Source: an uncultured Eubacteriales bacterium (lineage in GTDB: Bacteria; Bacillota; Clostridia; Christensenellales; Aristaeellaceae). Taken from it: a stretch of 64,000 nt of DNA. Within the stretch, counting starts at the first letter, position 1; each line of letters opens with the position of its first letter. The notes beneath the pieces were generated by a model. The model did no database searches, was not told the origin of the DNA, and saw only the letters and a list, made by a program, of their open reading frames with translations. The translations under genes and the position numbers were made by a program. This document shows, in pieces, positions 35,105 to 44,398 of the stretch. Location: the NCBI GenBank assembly GCA_900315585.1, contig OMZP01000015.1:1-64000 (forward strand), written 5' to 3'.

Positions 35105-35701
35105 TTAAATCTCAATAACGTATCTCTTGTAGGCGTTCACGGCGGTGGTGTCGCCGTACTTGCGCTCGCGGACGAACTTCATCGCGCCGTACTCCTGGTG
35201 CACGTGGCCGTAGACCAGGTACTTGGGGTGCCAGCGGTCCATCAGGCGGAGGAAGGTCTCGAACCCCCGGTGGGGAATGTCGTCCATGTCGCCCAGGCCC
35301 CGGGCGGGGGCGTGGGTCAGCAGGATGTCGAACCCCTTCTTCCGCCACAGCTTCCAGCGCAGCTTCCGCGCCCGGCTGGCCATCTGGCGCTCGGTGAACA
35401 TGTAGGGCTCGTCCGGGCGATAGCGCATGCTGCCGCCCAGGCCCAGCACCCGTACGCCGTTCACCTCGCAGATGTCGTCGTCCACGCAGATGCAGCCCTC
35501 CGGGGGCTTCTTGTCGTAGGCCTTGTCGTGGTTGCCGTGGACATAGAGGATCGGGGCGTTGGTGAAGCAGGTCAGGAAGGACAGGTACTCCGCGGGCAGG
35601 TCGCCGCAGGAGAGCACCAGGTCGATGCCCTCCAGCAGCCGACGGTCCAGGTAGTCCCAAAGCGCCTTGTCCGCCACGTCGGAAAGCACCATAATCTTCA
35701 T
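35105..35701 (-). CDS. YfcE/MJ0936-type metallophosphoesterase
   Basis: A 198-residue calcineurin-like phosphodiesterase: VLSCGDLP, YVHGNHDKAYD, LLTHAPARG and VYGHVHQE are present. The first metal motif, normally DxH, reads LSDVADKALWD and lacks the usual His, so metal 1 may be bound differently. Members cleave cyclic nucleotides or other phosphodiesters; the substrate is unknown. A short frame of the ggaatgagg repeat family separates it from the yigZ gene. Confidence 0.88.
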   Translation of the reverse strand: MKIMVLSDVADKALWDYLDRRLLEGIDLVLSCGDLPAEYLSFLTCFTNAPILYVHGNHDKAYDKKPPEGCICVDDDICEVNGVRVLGLGGSMRYRPDEPYMFTERQMASRARKLRWKLWRKKGFDILLTHAPARGLGDMDDIPHRGFETFLRLMDRWHPKYLVYGHVHQEYGAMKFVRERKYGDTTAVNAYKRYVIEI

Positions 35702-36096
35702 GACCTGTCGCCCCTTTTGTAGTTCGAGGGTAATATGGTTGAGGGCGGGCGGCGCAACGCCGCCCCTACGATGGATCTACCAAGATTCACTCATTCGCCT
35801 GGGGAATCGGGGGCGGCAGCGCCCCGATGTTCAATCGTGCCCGGCGGCATGCACGGCGGGCACGGGGCCATTTTTCAGGAGGGAAATCCCATTTGCCCGG
35901 ATGAAAAATGGCTTCCTTGCAGATTCGCCGCCCGGAATCCTTTGGATTCCAGGCGAATCTGTTTAAGCGTCCGCGAAGCGGACTGAGGGCGTGGCCATCT
36001 GGCTGGCCCGCCCGAAACCCGCGGGCCGCTATAGCGCGCACGCGGGGCGATCAAAGGGGGTGGCAGTGGCGGGGGAGCTTGCTCCCCTGTCCACAA
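35702..36096. other. Intergenic region, no gene seen
   Basis: Contains a GC-rich inverted segment (ggcgggcggcgcaacgccgc, about 35743-35765) related to the short repeats at 33408 and 44399. Several frames are open for 70-100 codons, but none has a ribosome binding site or recognisable protein. No promoter is obvious. Confidence 0.5.
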
Positions 36097-38064
36097 TTAC
36101 ACTTCTTCCGCCTTCCAGCTGAACGCCGAGGCAGAGGGCATGGGGATCTCCCGGATGCCCTGCAGCTCCACCAGGGCGCGGGCCTCGTCTTTGAGCTCGT
36201 CCTTGGCGGGGAAGCCGCCCACCACGTTGTCCACCAGCCAGTCCATGGCGATCACATCCGCGGGGGTCAGCCGCCCATCCACGGGGCAGCGGATCTCCCC
36301 GGCCTGGTCGCGGATGATGCTCTCGAAGGGCCAGAACACGCCCTCGCGGATGTGCTCCTTCACCAGCTCCACCAGCCGCTTCAGGCCGATGTCCATGCGC
36401 TGGGACATCACCAGATCCACCGCCCCGGAGGACAGCCCCCACCAGTAATTCACAGCCTTGCTCTGGCCCGCGCCCGTCTCCTTCCAGCTGCCGTTCAGCA
36501 CGCTGCGCGCCACGGCCTCGTAGATGCGGCTCCAGTCCAGCACGGGGATGCAGATGCTCTGCTTCTCGCCGTCGCGGCAGGAATAGAGGCCGTACTCCAC
36601 GGCGTGGTGGCTGGGCGCGCCCACGTCGCGGCTGGAGATGATCTGCACGGAATCGTCGCCGAAGGGGTCGTCGGGGTTGAAGCCCTTATGGGTGGACCAC
36701 TCCAGCATCACCTTCACCCGGGGGTTCACCATCCGCGCGCCCAGGGCGAAGGCGTTGATGTTCGCCGCCACGCCCGCGATGGGATAGTCGGCCACGTAGC
36801 CCACCCTGTCGTTCTCGGTGAGGGCCCCGGCGATCATGCCGATGAGGAACTTCGCCTCGTAGAGGCGCACGTAGTAGGCGCGCACCCGCTGCCAGCTGGC
36901 CAGCATGGAGCAATTCAGGATCTTCGCCTCCGGGTGCTTCACCGAGGCCTTCATGCAGGCCGACAGCATCAGCGGCGAGGTGGTGAAGATCAGGCTGTTG
37001 CCCTCAGCGATCAGGCGCTCGATCTCCGCCTCGTAGCCGGCGGGGTCCGCCACCACGCTCACCGTGGTGCGCACCTTGTCGCCCATGTTGTTCTCCATGT
37101 TGATGCGGCCCAGGTCGTGCCAGTAGGTCCAGCCGGACTGGCTGGGCTCCCGGGTGTACAGGAAGGCCACGTTCACCCTGCTGGGCCCGAACAGCGTGTT
37201 CAACAGCGCCGCGCCGCCCTTGGCCTTGGGCTCCTCAGGCTTTAGGACCAGGGTGACGTTCTCCGGCTCCTTGGTCTTTTCAAACTCGCCCCACAGCGCC
37301 TTCAGCTCGTCCCGCAGCTGGGGCTCGAACTTCTTCGGCGCGTCGGCGTAGCCGCAGGCCTCCAGGTACACCAGGAAGGCATCGCCGGTGGTGGCGGGCA
37401 GCTTCTTCGGGTCGCTGGAGGCTTCCCGCAGCTTGTACTCCGCGCGGAAGCGCATGAAGGCGGCCAGGAAGTCGCTGCGCTCCTCGCTGGTCCACTTCTC
37501 GCCCGGGGTCTTGCCGGTCAGCTCGTAGAGCTTCTGAACGCTGCCGGGCTGGGAGAACCAGAGATAGTTGACGCCGGTGTCGTTGAAGAAGGGCAGGTAT
37601 TCAAAGTAGAGGACGTTTTCCGGCTCCTCTGTGCGCTTGGGCAGGATCCGCGTGACCTCGGCCTCGATGTAAATGGAGTCCAGGAATTTCATCACGCTGA
37701 CCCGCTTGTTGCCCTCCACCAGGTAGTACTGGTTCAGGTATTCCAGCACCTTGATGGGCTGGTTCAGGCCCTGCTCCACGATGCCCTCATAGAGGATGCC
37801 CCACTTAGTGGAAAATTCGCTGCCGGGGTCCAGGATCGGCATAAAGTTGGCGGCAAAGGCGTTGGTGCGGCCCTTGGAGGCCGTGCCGATCACCTTTTTC
37901 AGCGGAATCTGAATCAGGCCCACCGGCACATGGCTCAGGGCGTTCATCTGCTCCTCAATTTCCTCCAGCACCGGCAGATACGGGCTGACCCGCTTCTGGA
38001 TGCGGCTGTGATATTCCTTCAAGCCCATCTTGCGCGCCCGCGCATAGGCCTCTTCACCCATCAT
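36097..38064 (-). CDS. Cytosolic BMP-type ligand-binding protein with a ParB-like N-terminal domain
   Basis: A 655-residue protein with no signal peptide or lipobox. The N-terminal part has a ParB/sulfiredoxin-like stretch (QPIKVLEYLNQYYLVEGNKR). From about residue 300 it matches the BMP family of nucleoside-binding proteins (VNVAFLYTREPSQSGWTYWH, YVRLYEAKFLIGMIAGAL, VGYVADYPIAGVAANINAFA). BMP proteins are normally lipoproteins feeding ABC transporters for purine nucleosides; here the domain appears to act inside the cell. A sensor or regulator of nucleoside state is possible. No transporter genes are adjacent. Confidence 0.8.
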   Translation of the reverse strand: MMGEEAYARARKMGLKEYHSRIQKRVSPYLPVLEEIEEQMNALSHVPVGLIQIPLKKVIGTASKGRTNAFAANFMPILDPGSEFSTKWGILYEGIVEQGLNQPIKVLEYLNQYYLVEGNKRVSVMKFLDSIYIEAEVTRILPKRTEEPENVLYFEYLPFFNDTGVNYLWFSQPGSVQKLYELTGKTPGEKWTSEERSDFLAAFMRFRAEYKLREASSDPKKLPATTGDAFLVYLEACGYADAPKKFEPQLRDELKALWGEFEKTKEPENVTLVLKPEEPKAKGGAALLNTLFGPSRVNVAFLYTREPSQSGWTYWHDLGRINMENNMGDKVRTTVSVVADPAGYEAEIERLIAEGNSLIFTTSPLMLSACMKASVKHPEAKILNCSMLASWQRVRAYYVRLYEAKFLIGMIAGALTENDRVGYVADYPIAGVAANINAFALGARMVNPRVKVMLEWSTHKGFNPDDPFGDDSVQIISSRDVGAPSHHAVEYGLYSCRDGEKQSICIPVLDWSRIYEAVARSVLNGSWKETGAGQSKAVNYWWGLSSGAVDLVMSQRMDIGLKRLVELVKEHIREGVFWPFESIIRDQAGEIRCPVDGRLTPADVIAMDWLVDNVVGGFPAKDELKDEARALVELQGIREIPMPSASAFSWKAEEV

Positions 38065-38303
38065 AGTCTCACACTCCTGTCATTCAGGATTTTATCAGCG
38101 CCCCGTTTCGGCGCATCGCAAGAGTATAGTGCCGCAAGGTAAAGAAAACAAGGGGTATTTTGTTGCGGAAGGGGGAAGTTCCGGTGGCAAGCCTCCCTTG
38201 TGTAAAGGGAGGTGGCCGAGCGAAGCGAGGTCGGAGGGATTGTTCTAATTCGCCAACGGCAATAGACTACAACCCCTCAGTCTGCTGGCGCAGCCAGCTC
38301 CCC

Positions 38304-38834
38304 TTACACAGGGGAGCCTCGCTCCTGCTGGTCCATGAAATCGTGGATCTCCACGTCCACCGGCTGAACATTCAGCGCCGGAAGGAACCGCCCGAAGAAG
38401 TCCGTCCCCGCCATAGCCAGGGTCTGGGTGTTGTCGCAGGGATGGAAGGCCAGCACGGGCACCTCCCGCAGGGCCCCGTCCACCGCCAGGCCCACCTCCG
38501 CCGCCTCCGGGAAGATCAGCCCCATGGGGCTGGCGGACCCGCCGTGGCAGCGCAGCCTTTCAAACAGCATTTCCTCCGGCGCGAAGCTCAGCCGGGAGGA
38601 GCCGATCTGCCTGGAGATGTCTGCGGTGTGGAACCGCGCCTGGGGCCGGGTGATGCACAGGTAGCAATGCTTCCGGTTCTTCGTGGTCAGGAAGATGTTC
38701 TTCACCGTCAGCGCGCCCAGGCCCGCATCCACCCCGGCGCAGTCCGCCATGGTGAAGGCCGCCGCGTGGCGCACCCGGCGGTACTCGATGCCCAGCCGAT
38801 CGAGAAAGGCGAAGACCGCGTCGGCGCTGCTCAC
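38304..38834 (-). CDS. YbaK/ProX-type aminoacyl-tRNA deacylase
   Basis: A 176-residue trans-editing domain (LTVKNIFLTTKNRKHCYLC, RLSFAPEEMLFERLRCHGGS, VGLAVDGAL). Free-standing members remove Ala or Cys wrongly attached to tRNA-Pro. The conserved Lys in TVKN is present. GTG start; its first bases overlap the dnaI stop (GTGA), so it is translationally coupled to dnaI. An odd partner, since proS itself lies 20 kb away. The 38065-38303 gap upstream of the next gene holds a short GC-rich dispersed repeat only. Confidence 0.9.
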   Translation of the reverse strand: MSSADAVFAFLDRLGIEYRRVRHAAAFTMADCAGVDAGLGALTVKNIFLTTKNRKHCYLCITRPQARFHTADISRQIGSSRLSFAPEEMLFERLRCHGGSASPMGLIFPEAAEVGLAVDGALREVPVLAFHPCDNTQTLAMAGTDFFGRFLPALNVQPVDVEIHDFMDQQERGSPV

Positions 38835-39805
38835 AGGTTCCTCAGGTCCTTTCCCTCGAATCTCAGCGAGCCGCAGGCGCCCCTGTCCAGCAGGCGGGAG
38901 GCCACGCGCTCGCCGTATCGCTCCTTCAGCTCCGTGGGGGTCAGGTTCGTGGCCACCACGGTGTGCCGCTTGGCGGCGGCTCGCTCGTTGAGCAGCGTGA
39001 ACAGGTATTCCACGGTGATGTTGCGCATCATCGGCTCGGTGCCCAGGTCGTCGATGAGCAGCAGCGGGACTTCGATCAGCGAGGAGAAGCCCTCGAACTT
39101 CTCATCGTTGCCCACGTGCTGCTGGCGCATGGCCTCGAACATGCGGAAGGCCGTGATGCGCACGGCGGAGCCGCCCCGGCTGGTGACTCGCTCGAAGATG
39201 CAGTTCAGCAGGAACGTCTTGCCCAGGCCCCCCGCGCCGGTGAGCAGCAGGTTGCGGAAGGCGGTGTCGGGGAACTGGTCGGCGTAGTCCTCGCAGACTT
39301 TGCGCAGCTTCAACGTGCGCTCCCGCTGGCCGTTTGCCTCGGGAATGCGGGCGGCGTCGAAGCGTTCAAAGTTCTGCTCCTCCACCCCGGCCATACTGCC
39401 GTCCTCGTGCTGGCGCAGCCGCAGCCGCGCCTCGAAGCACTCGCAGAAGCGGGAGGGGGCGTCCCCCACCACGCCCATGTCCTTGCAGATCGGGCAGCGC
39501 CAGCGGGGCTCCAGCTGGTCGGCGGGCAGGTTCGCGGCCTTCAGCAGCTCCCGGATGCGGGCGTTGTTGGCCTGTCCCTGCCGCTTCATGTCCTCGGCCA
39601 GGGCGGCACGCTGCTCGGCGGAGGTCTCCGTGAGGATGCTGCGCATGGCGTTCAGCGCCAGCTCCGCGCTCTTTGCCCTGAGCGCCTGTATCTCCGGCGA
39701 GCGCCGGAAGGCCTCGTCGGTGCGCAGGCGCATGTCCTCCTCCACGCGGGCGCGCTGCCGGGCGTATTCCTCCTGCAGGGCGCGGATGTGCTCCGAACGG
39801 GTCAT
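38831..39805 (-). CDS. dnaI: DnaI/DnaC-like helicase loader ATPase
   Basis: A 324-residue AAA+ protein. A helical N-terminal half is followed by a zinc-binding stretch (CPICKDMG then CECF), Walker A GAGGLGKT, Walker B PLLLIDDLGTEP and sensor ATNLTPTEL. It loads the replicative helicase at origins or during restart, acting with DnaD. It overlaps the DnaD-like gene by four bases, which supports a shared role. Confidence 0.9.
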   Translation of the reverse strand: MTRSEHIRALQEEYARQRARVEEDMRLRTDEAFRRSPEIQALRAKSAELALNAMRSILTETSAEQRAALAEDMKRQGQANNARIRELLKAANLPADQLEPRWRCPICKDMGVVGDAPSRFCECFEARLRLRQHEDGSMAGVEEQNFERFDAARIPEANGQRERTLKLRKVCEDYADQFPDTAFRNLLLTGAGGLGKTFLLNCIFERVTSRGGSAVRITAFRMFEAMRQQHVGNDEKFEGFSSLIEVPLLLIDDLGTEPMMRNITVEYLFTLLNERAAAKRHTVVATNLTPTELKERYGERVASRLLDRGACGSLRFEGKDLRNL

Positions 39806-41259
39806 GCCTGCTCACCTCCCTCCACATACTTGTCCAGGTCCACGTAGAAGTCGTCCCCGTAGTCCTCTTCCCTGTACTCCCGCTGGCTGTAGTTCAGCGC
39901 GGGGTTGGCGGGAGCCTCCCGGCCGCCCCGGTCGACCCGCAGGGCCGCCCGCCGCGCCTCGGCCTGGGCCACGGTCTTCACGCCGTTGGCAGCCCAGTCG
40001 CCGAGCAGCCAGTTGGCGAACCTCATCGGCTTGTCCATGCCCCGGGAACAGCTCGCGGCATAGTCGATCATGGCCTCGTCGTGGGCCTTGCGCCACTCGC
40101 CGTACAGGGCCAGGTCGTCCATGTTGGGCCGGCGGTCCAGGCCGCAGTGCTGCAATATCTCCCGGGTGCGGCGCTTCCGGGCCTGCATCTCGGTGACATA
40201 GGCCCGGGCGGCGTCCGCGGTGTAAATGCCGTCCTCCGCCCACTGGTCCAGCATCCACTCCACGTCCTCGAAGCGGGTCTTTTTCTTCCGGTGGTTCTGC
40301 ACCGCCGCCAGCTTCACCGTGGCGGGCTCGAAGCCCCGCGCCAGAAGCCTTCCGTAACGCTCCAGCTGATCCGGCGTGGGCTGGGCCTGGGCGGCGTCCA
40401 GCTCCCGGAGGATGTCGGCCAGCTCCCGGAACCGCCCGTCGTCGCCCCCGCGCCGGTTCTTCAGCACGGCTTCCAGATAGGCGAAGGTGGGCTTGTTGGC
40501 CTTGGTGGTCTCCTCGCAGGCGGCCAGGATCTCCTCCTGGGAAAAGCCCCATTCTCCCATCCAACGCTTCACACAGTTCAGCTCCGGCACGGAGGGCTTG
40601 CGGCTCTGGCCGAACTGTTGGAGTACCGCCTTGGCGACCTGGTTCACGCCCTCGTCCTCGGCGATGGCCCGTTCCACGTCCTCCAGGGACCGGCAGCCCC
40701 GGTCCGCCCAGGCCGTCGCCTGCTTGTTCATGCGCTTGAACACGCTGGCGGGGCTGGGGTCCTTCACCCGGGCGGTGTGGATGCCGTACTCCACGAGCCG
40801 GAGGGCCGCCGCCTGGTCGTAGCCCAGCACGTTCAGCCAGTCGTTGGCGATGCCGTACTCGTGGGACTCGATGGCCTTCGAGCCGAACAGCGATTGCAGC
40901 GAGGCGTTGAAGTCCCGATAGGCGTAGTAGTCCCGCTCCATGGGGTTCACCGTCAGGAGGTTCTCCGAGCGCACCGGGATCAGCTCATAGGTGGGCGGGT
41001 TGTCGCTCAGCCGCCGGGCCAGGCCCTGCTGCTCCCAATAGGCGAAGGCGTTGTAGACCGTGTCCTCGTCCATCCGCAGGAACGTGGCCAGCTGGGCAAA
41101 GCCGCCGTCCAGCTCCGGGTGCAGGGCCAGCACCCGCGCATACAGGTACACGCGCAGGAAGCTGTCCGGCGCGGTGGGCAGATGCTCCAGCAAAAACAGG
41201 TTCTCGATGGGCGTGGAGTCGAACATCGCGCCTCCATCGGCAAAGCGGATCGTGGCCAT
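39802..41259 (-). CDS. DnaD-domain replication initiation protein
   Basis: A 485-residue protein, longer than Bacillus DnaD (about 230). An N-terminal winged-helix region (FLRVYLYARVLALHPELDG, FLRMDEDTVYNAFAYWEQQG) is followed by two or more DnaD-like helical modules with the YxxxI-type signature region (VKRWMGEWGFSQEEILAACE, NKPTFAYLEAVLKN). The GAGGGA before ATG supports the start. It is the first gene of dnaD-dnaI-ybaK, all overlapping, a primosome-loading operon. Confidence 0.87.
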   Translation of the reverse strand: MATIRFADGGAMFDSTPIENLFLLEHLPTAPDSFLRVYLYARVLALHPELDGGFAQLATFLRMDEDTVYNAFAYWEQQGLARRLSDNPPTYELIPVRSENLLTVNPMERDYYAYRDFNASLQSLFGSKAIESHEYGIANDWLNVLGYDQAAALRLVEYGIHTARVKDPSPASVFKRMNKQATAWADRGCRSLEDVERAIAEDEGVNQVAKAVLQQFGQSRKPSVPELNCVKRWMGEWGFSQEEILAACEETTKANKPTFAYLEAVLKNRRGGDDGRFRELADILRELDAAQAQPTPDQLERYGRLLARGFEPATVKLAAVQNHRKKKTRFEDVEWMLDQWAEDGIYTADAARAYVTEMQARKRRTREILQHCGLDRRPNMDDLALYGEWRKAHDEAMIDYAASCSRGMDKPMRFANWLLGDWAANGVKTVAQAEARRAALRVDRGGREAPANPALNYSQREYREEDYGDDFYVDLDKYVEGGEQA

Positions 41260-41334
41260 GGCATTCCCTCGCGGTTTCGCATATTACTCTATAATATATG
41301 ATACCATATGTTTCACCAAAAAACAATTAGAAAA

Positions 41335-41428
41335 AGGGAACAGGGAACAGAGAACAGGGAACAGGAAACAGGGAACAGGAAACAGGGAACAGGGAGCAGG
41401 CAACAGGGAGCAGGGAGCAGGCAAAAGG
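41335..41428. repeat. Tandem gggaaca-type repeat
   Basis: About twelve imperfect units of ggGAACAg with variants gagaaca, ggaaaca and gggagca. It lies between the dnaD start and the T-box leader. It is probably replication-slippage prone and noncoding. Confidence 0.8.
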
Positions 41429-41506
41429 GGCAACGGGTTAATTTATGGCGTTTGTCTTGACATCCGTCAAATCCCATGCTATCATCAATTCACAATCAAA
41501 TTCCTG

Positions 41507-41741
41507 CGATGATGGGAACAAGTAGGCTGCGAAGGCCGGATTCAGAGAGCCCCCGGCGGGTGAAAGGGGGCATCCGGAGCGCAGGCGAATACATCCCGGA
41601 GCTGGCGGCTGAACGGGCGGGCAACCGCAGTAGGCCGTCCGGGCGCGCCCGTGACAGCGCACGCGAGGCCGCGGTTTCCGCGGCGAACGGAAGTGGTACC
41701 GCGATACACAGTCGCCTTCCCCATGGGGGAAGGCGATTTTT
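41507..41741 (+). promoter_or_regulatory. T-box riboswitch, tyrosine-specific
   Basis: The leader has an AGTA-type stem I motif (AACAAGTAGG, about 41518-41527) and a specifier loop reading GCGAATACATCC, with the codon TAC (Tyr) at 41590-41592. The conserved T-box bulge is AAGTGGTACCGCG (41691-41703), followed by a terminator: CGCCTTCCCC (41713-41722) pairs with GGGGAAGGCG, then a T-run (41737-41741). Uncharged tRNA-Tyr should favour the antiterminator. The downstream aminotransferase and tyrS fit tyrosine specificity. Stem boundaries are approximate. Confidence 0.88.
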
Positions 41742-41761
41742 GATTCAGGGAGGCGACTTAC

Positions 41762-42958
41762 ATGCAATTCACCGAGGAAAAGTTCGCGAGGCACATGCGG
41801 CCCATCAACGGCTCCGCCATCCGCGAAATCTTCAAGCTGCTGGCACGGCCGGGGATGATCTCCTTTGCCGGCGGCAACCCCTCCAACACGGCGCTGGAGC
41901 CGGAGGTGATCTCCCGGCTGTCCGCGCAGGTGCTGGAAAAGTACGGCGCCACGCTGTTGCAGTACGGCGCGACGGACGGCTTCGGCCCCTTCCGGGAGAG
42001 CGCGGCGGCGTTTCTGAACACCGAGGGGGTGCGATGCGACGCCTCCCAGGTGCTGCCGGTGCAGGGCGGCTCCCAGGCCTTCGACCTGCTGCTGAAGGCG
42101 CTGATCGACCCCGGCGACGTGGTGCTCTGCGAGAGCCCCACCTTCCTGGGCGCGATCCAGGCCATGCGGGAGTACAACGCGAAGCTGGTGGCCATGCCCA
42201 CCGACGACGAGGGCGTGATCGTGGAGGCGGCGGAGGCGCTCATCAAGGAGCACCATCCGAAGCTGATGTACGTGATCCCCACCTTCCAGAACCCCACCGG
42301 CATCACGCTGAGCCTGGAGCGGCGCAAGGCGCTGGCGGCGCTGGCGAACGAATACGGCGTGGTGATCGCCGAGGACGACCCCTACCGGGATCTGCGATAC
42401 CGGGGCGAGGCCCTGCCGCCCATCCAGTCCTTCGATGAAGGCGGCTGGGTGGTGTACATGTCCAGCTTCTCCAAGTACATCGCCCCCGGCATGCGCCTGG
42501 GCGCGGCGGCGGTGACGAACCCGCTGCTGTTGAGGAAGATGGTCATCGGCAAGCAGAGCGCCGACGTGCACTCCCCCCTGCTCAACCAGGCCATCGTGGA
42601 CGCCTACCTGCGGGAGGGCCTGATGCCCGGGCACTTGCAGCGCATCTGCGGCGACTACCGCAGGCAGCTGGACGCCATGCTGGCGGGCTTCGAGCACTTC
42701 CCCGCCGGCACGAAGCACACCGTGCCCCAGGGCGGCCTGTTCGTCTGGGCGGAGCTGCCGGAGGGCGTGGACGGCCTTGCGGCCTTCGACGCGGCCGTGG
42801 AGGCGGGCGTGGCCTTCGTGCCCGGCACCCACTTCTATCCCGACGGCGGCCACCTGAACACCCTGCGCCTCAACTTCTCCATGTGTGACATCCCCACGAT
42901 CGAGGAGGGGATGCGCAAGCTCGGAGGGGTCATCGGTACAATGAGGAATCAGGAATGA
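41762..42958 (+). CDS. PLP-dependent aminotransferase under tyrosine T-box control
   Basis: A 398-residue fold-type I aminotransferase of the MocR/2-aminoadipate-like class, without a GntR domain. The PLP lysine is Lys238 in SSFSKYIAPGMRLG; YVIPTFQNPTG and AEDDPYRDLRY are present. The tyrosine-type leader suggests it makes or uses tyrosine or another aromatic amino acid; that substrate is inferred. GGGAGGCGA precedes the ATG. The last codons (MRNQE and stop) are supplied by the ggaatgagg dispersed repeat that begins here. Confidence 0.92.
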   Translation: MQFTEEKFARHMRPINGSAIREIFKLLARPGMISFAGGNPSNTALEPEVISRLSAQVLEKYGATLLQYGATDGFGPFRESAAAFLNTEGVRCDASQVLPVQGGSQAFDLLLKALIDPGDVVLCESPTFLGAIQAMREYNAKLVAMPTDDEGVIVEAAEALIKEHHPKLMYVIPTFQNPTGITLSLERRKALAALANEYGVVIAEDDPYRDLRYRGEALPPIQSFDEGGWVVYMSSFSKYIAPGMRLGAAAVTNPLLLRKMVIGKQSADVHSPLLNQAIVDAYLREGLMPGHLQRICGDYRRQLDAMLAGFEHFPAGTKHTVPQGGLFVWAELPEGVDGLAAFDAAVEAGVAFVPGTHFYPDGGHLNTLRLNFSMCDIPTIEEGMRKLGGVIGTMRNQE

Positions 42959-43100
42959 GAAATGAGGAATGGCGGTTCAAATCCCTCCGGGATTTGCTGG
43001 ATTCAATTTCCATGCCGCCGTTTCTCTCCTTACTCAATCCATGAAATCCGCAAGGATTTCCTCCATAATTCCTCATTCCTCATTCCACATTCCTAATTGA
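42944..43100. repeat. Foldback repeat of the GGAATGAGG family
   Basis: A run of (g)gaatgaggaat units on the left, a centre with paired aaatccctccgggattt and aaatccgcaaggattt hairpins, and a run of attcctcattcc units on the right. The whole can fold back on itself. It lies between the aminotransferase and tyrS, inside their presumed operon. Confidence 0.75.
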
Positions 43101-43122
43101 TTCCAGAAAGGATGAAACGAAT

Positions 43123-44358
43123 ATGAATGCCTTGGATCTCTTGAAAGAGCGCGGCTTTGTGAAGCAGATCACCTTCGAGGACGAGCTGTACAAGGCCTTT
43201 GACGACGGCATGGTGAGCTTCTACGTGGGCTTTGACCCCACGGCGGACAGCCTGCACATCGGCCACTACATCCCGATCATGGCCATGGCGCACCTGCAAA
43301 AGGCGGGCCATAAGCCCTTCGCGCTGATGGGCGGCGGCACCGGCATGATCGGCGACCCCAGCGGCAAGAGCGACCTGCGCAAGGTGCTCACCGTGGAGGA
43401 CATCGACAACAACGTGGCCCACATCAAGGCCCAGATGGAGAACTTCCTGGACTTCGATCCCTCCAAGCCCAACTGCGCCCAGATCGTGAACAACGCGGAC
43501 TGGCTGCGGGACCTGAACTACATCGACTTCCTGCGGGACGTGGGCGCGCTGTTCTCCGTGAACCGCATGCTCACCGCCGAGTGCTACAAGCAGCGCCTGG
43601 AGCGGGGCCTGACCTTCCTGGAGTTCAACTACATGCTGATGCAGAGCTATGACTTCCTGGAGCTGAACCACCGCCACAACGTGACGCTGCAGTGCGGCGG
43701 CGACGACCAGTGGAGCAACATGCTCTCCGGCGCGGACCTGATCCGCCGCAAGGACGGCAAGCCCGCCTTCGCCCTCACCTTCCAGCTGCTGCTCACCCAC
43801 GACGGCCGCAAGATGGGCAAGACCGAGAAGGGCGCGCTGTGGCTCGACCCGAACAAGTGCAGCCCCTACGACTTCTACCAGTACTGGCGCAACGTGGATG
43901 ACCAGGACGTGGAGAAGTGCCTGGGCCTTTTGACCTTCCTGCCCATGGACGAGGTGCGCCGCCTGGGCGCGCTCAAGGACAGCGCCATCAACGAGGCCAA
44001 GCGCGTGCTGGCCTACGAGGTCACCAAGAACGTACACGGCGAGGAGGAGGCCAAAAAGGCCCAGCAGGCCGCGGAAGCCCTGTTCGGCGGCGGCGGCATG
44101 GCCGGCTCCGTGCCCACCACCGAGGTGGACCCCGCGGAGCTCTCTGAGGAGAGCCGCCTGCTGGCCTGGGTGGCCCGGGTCGGCCTGTGCAAGAGCAACA
44201 AGGAGGCCCGCCAGACCATGACCGCCGGCGGCCTGTCCGTCAACGACGAGAAGATCACCGACGTGGACTTCCGCATCACCCCTGAGATGCTGGAGGGCGA
44301 CGGCCTGCTCATCAGGAAGGGCAAGAAGAGTTATCACCGGCTGGTGAAGAAGGGCTAA
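43123..44358 (+). CDS. tyrS: Tyrosine--tRNA ligase
   Basis: A 411-residue class I synthetase: the HIGH motif in ADSLHIGHY (45-48), tyrosine-binding GGDDQWSNM, and the KMSKS-equivalent KMGKT. A C-terminal S4-like domain (ARVGLCKSNKEARQTMTAGG, VNDEKITD) binds tRNA. The short form of linker and S4 domain is typical of TyrS. It lies 164 bases after the aminotransferase and shares its Tyr T-box leader, unless it has an extra promoter in the repeat-filled gap. Confidence 0.97.
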   Translation: MNALDLLKERGFVKQITFEDELYKAFDDGMVSFYVGFDPTADSLHIGHYIPIMAMAHLQKAGHKPFALMGGGTGMIGDPSGKSDLRKVLTVEDIDNNVAHIKAQMENFLDFDPSKPNCAQIVNNADWLRDLNYIDFLRDVGALFSVNRMLTAECYKQRLERGLTFLEFNYMLMQSYDFLELNHRHNVTLQCGGDDQWSNMLSGADLIRRKDGKPAFALTFQLLLTHDGRKMGKTEKGALWLDPNKCSPYDFYQYWRNVDDQDVEKCLGLLTFLPMDEVRRLGALKDSAINEAKRVLAYEVTKNVHGEEEAKKAQQAAEALFGGGGMAGSVPTTEVDPAELSEESRLLAWVARVGLCKSNKEARQTMTAGGLSVNDEKITDVDFRITPEMLEGDGLLIRKGKKSYHRLVKKG

Positions 44359-44398
44359 ACAGGGCTGACAAATAAGGATTATCCTACAGTAGGTTTAT

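Noticed and set aside
41335..41428. Possible coding of the tandem gggaaca region
   Set aside because: A charged low-complexity frame with no ribosome site, between a gene start and a T-box leader.
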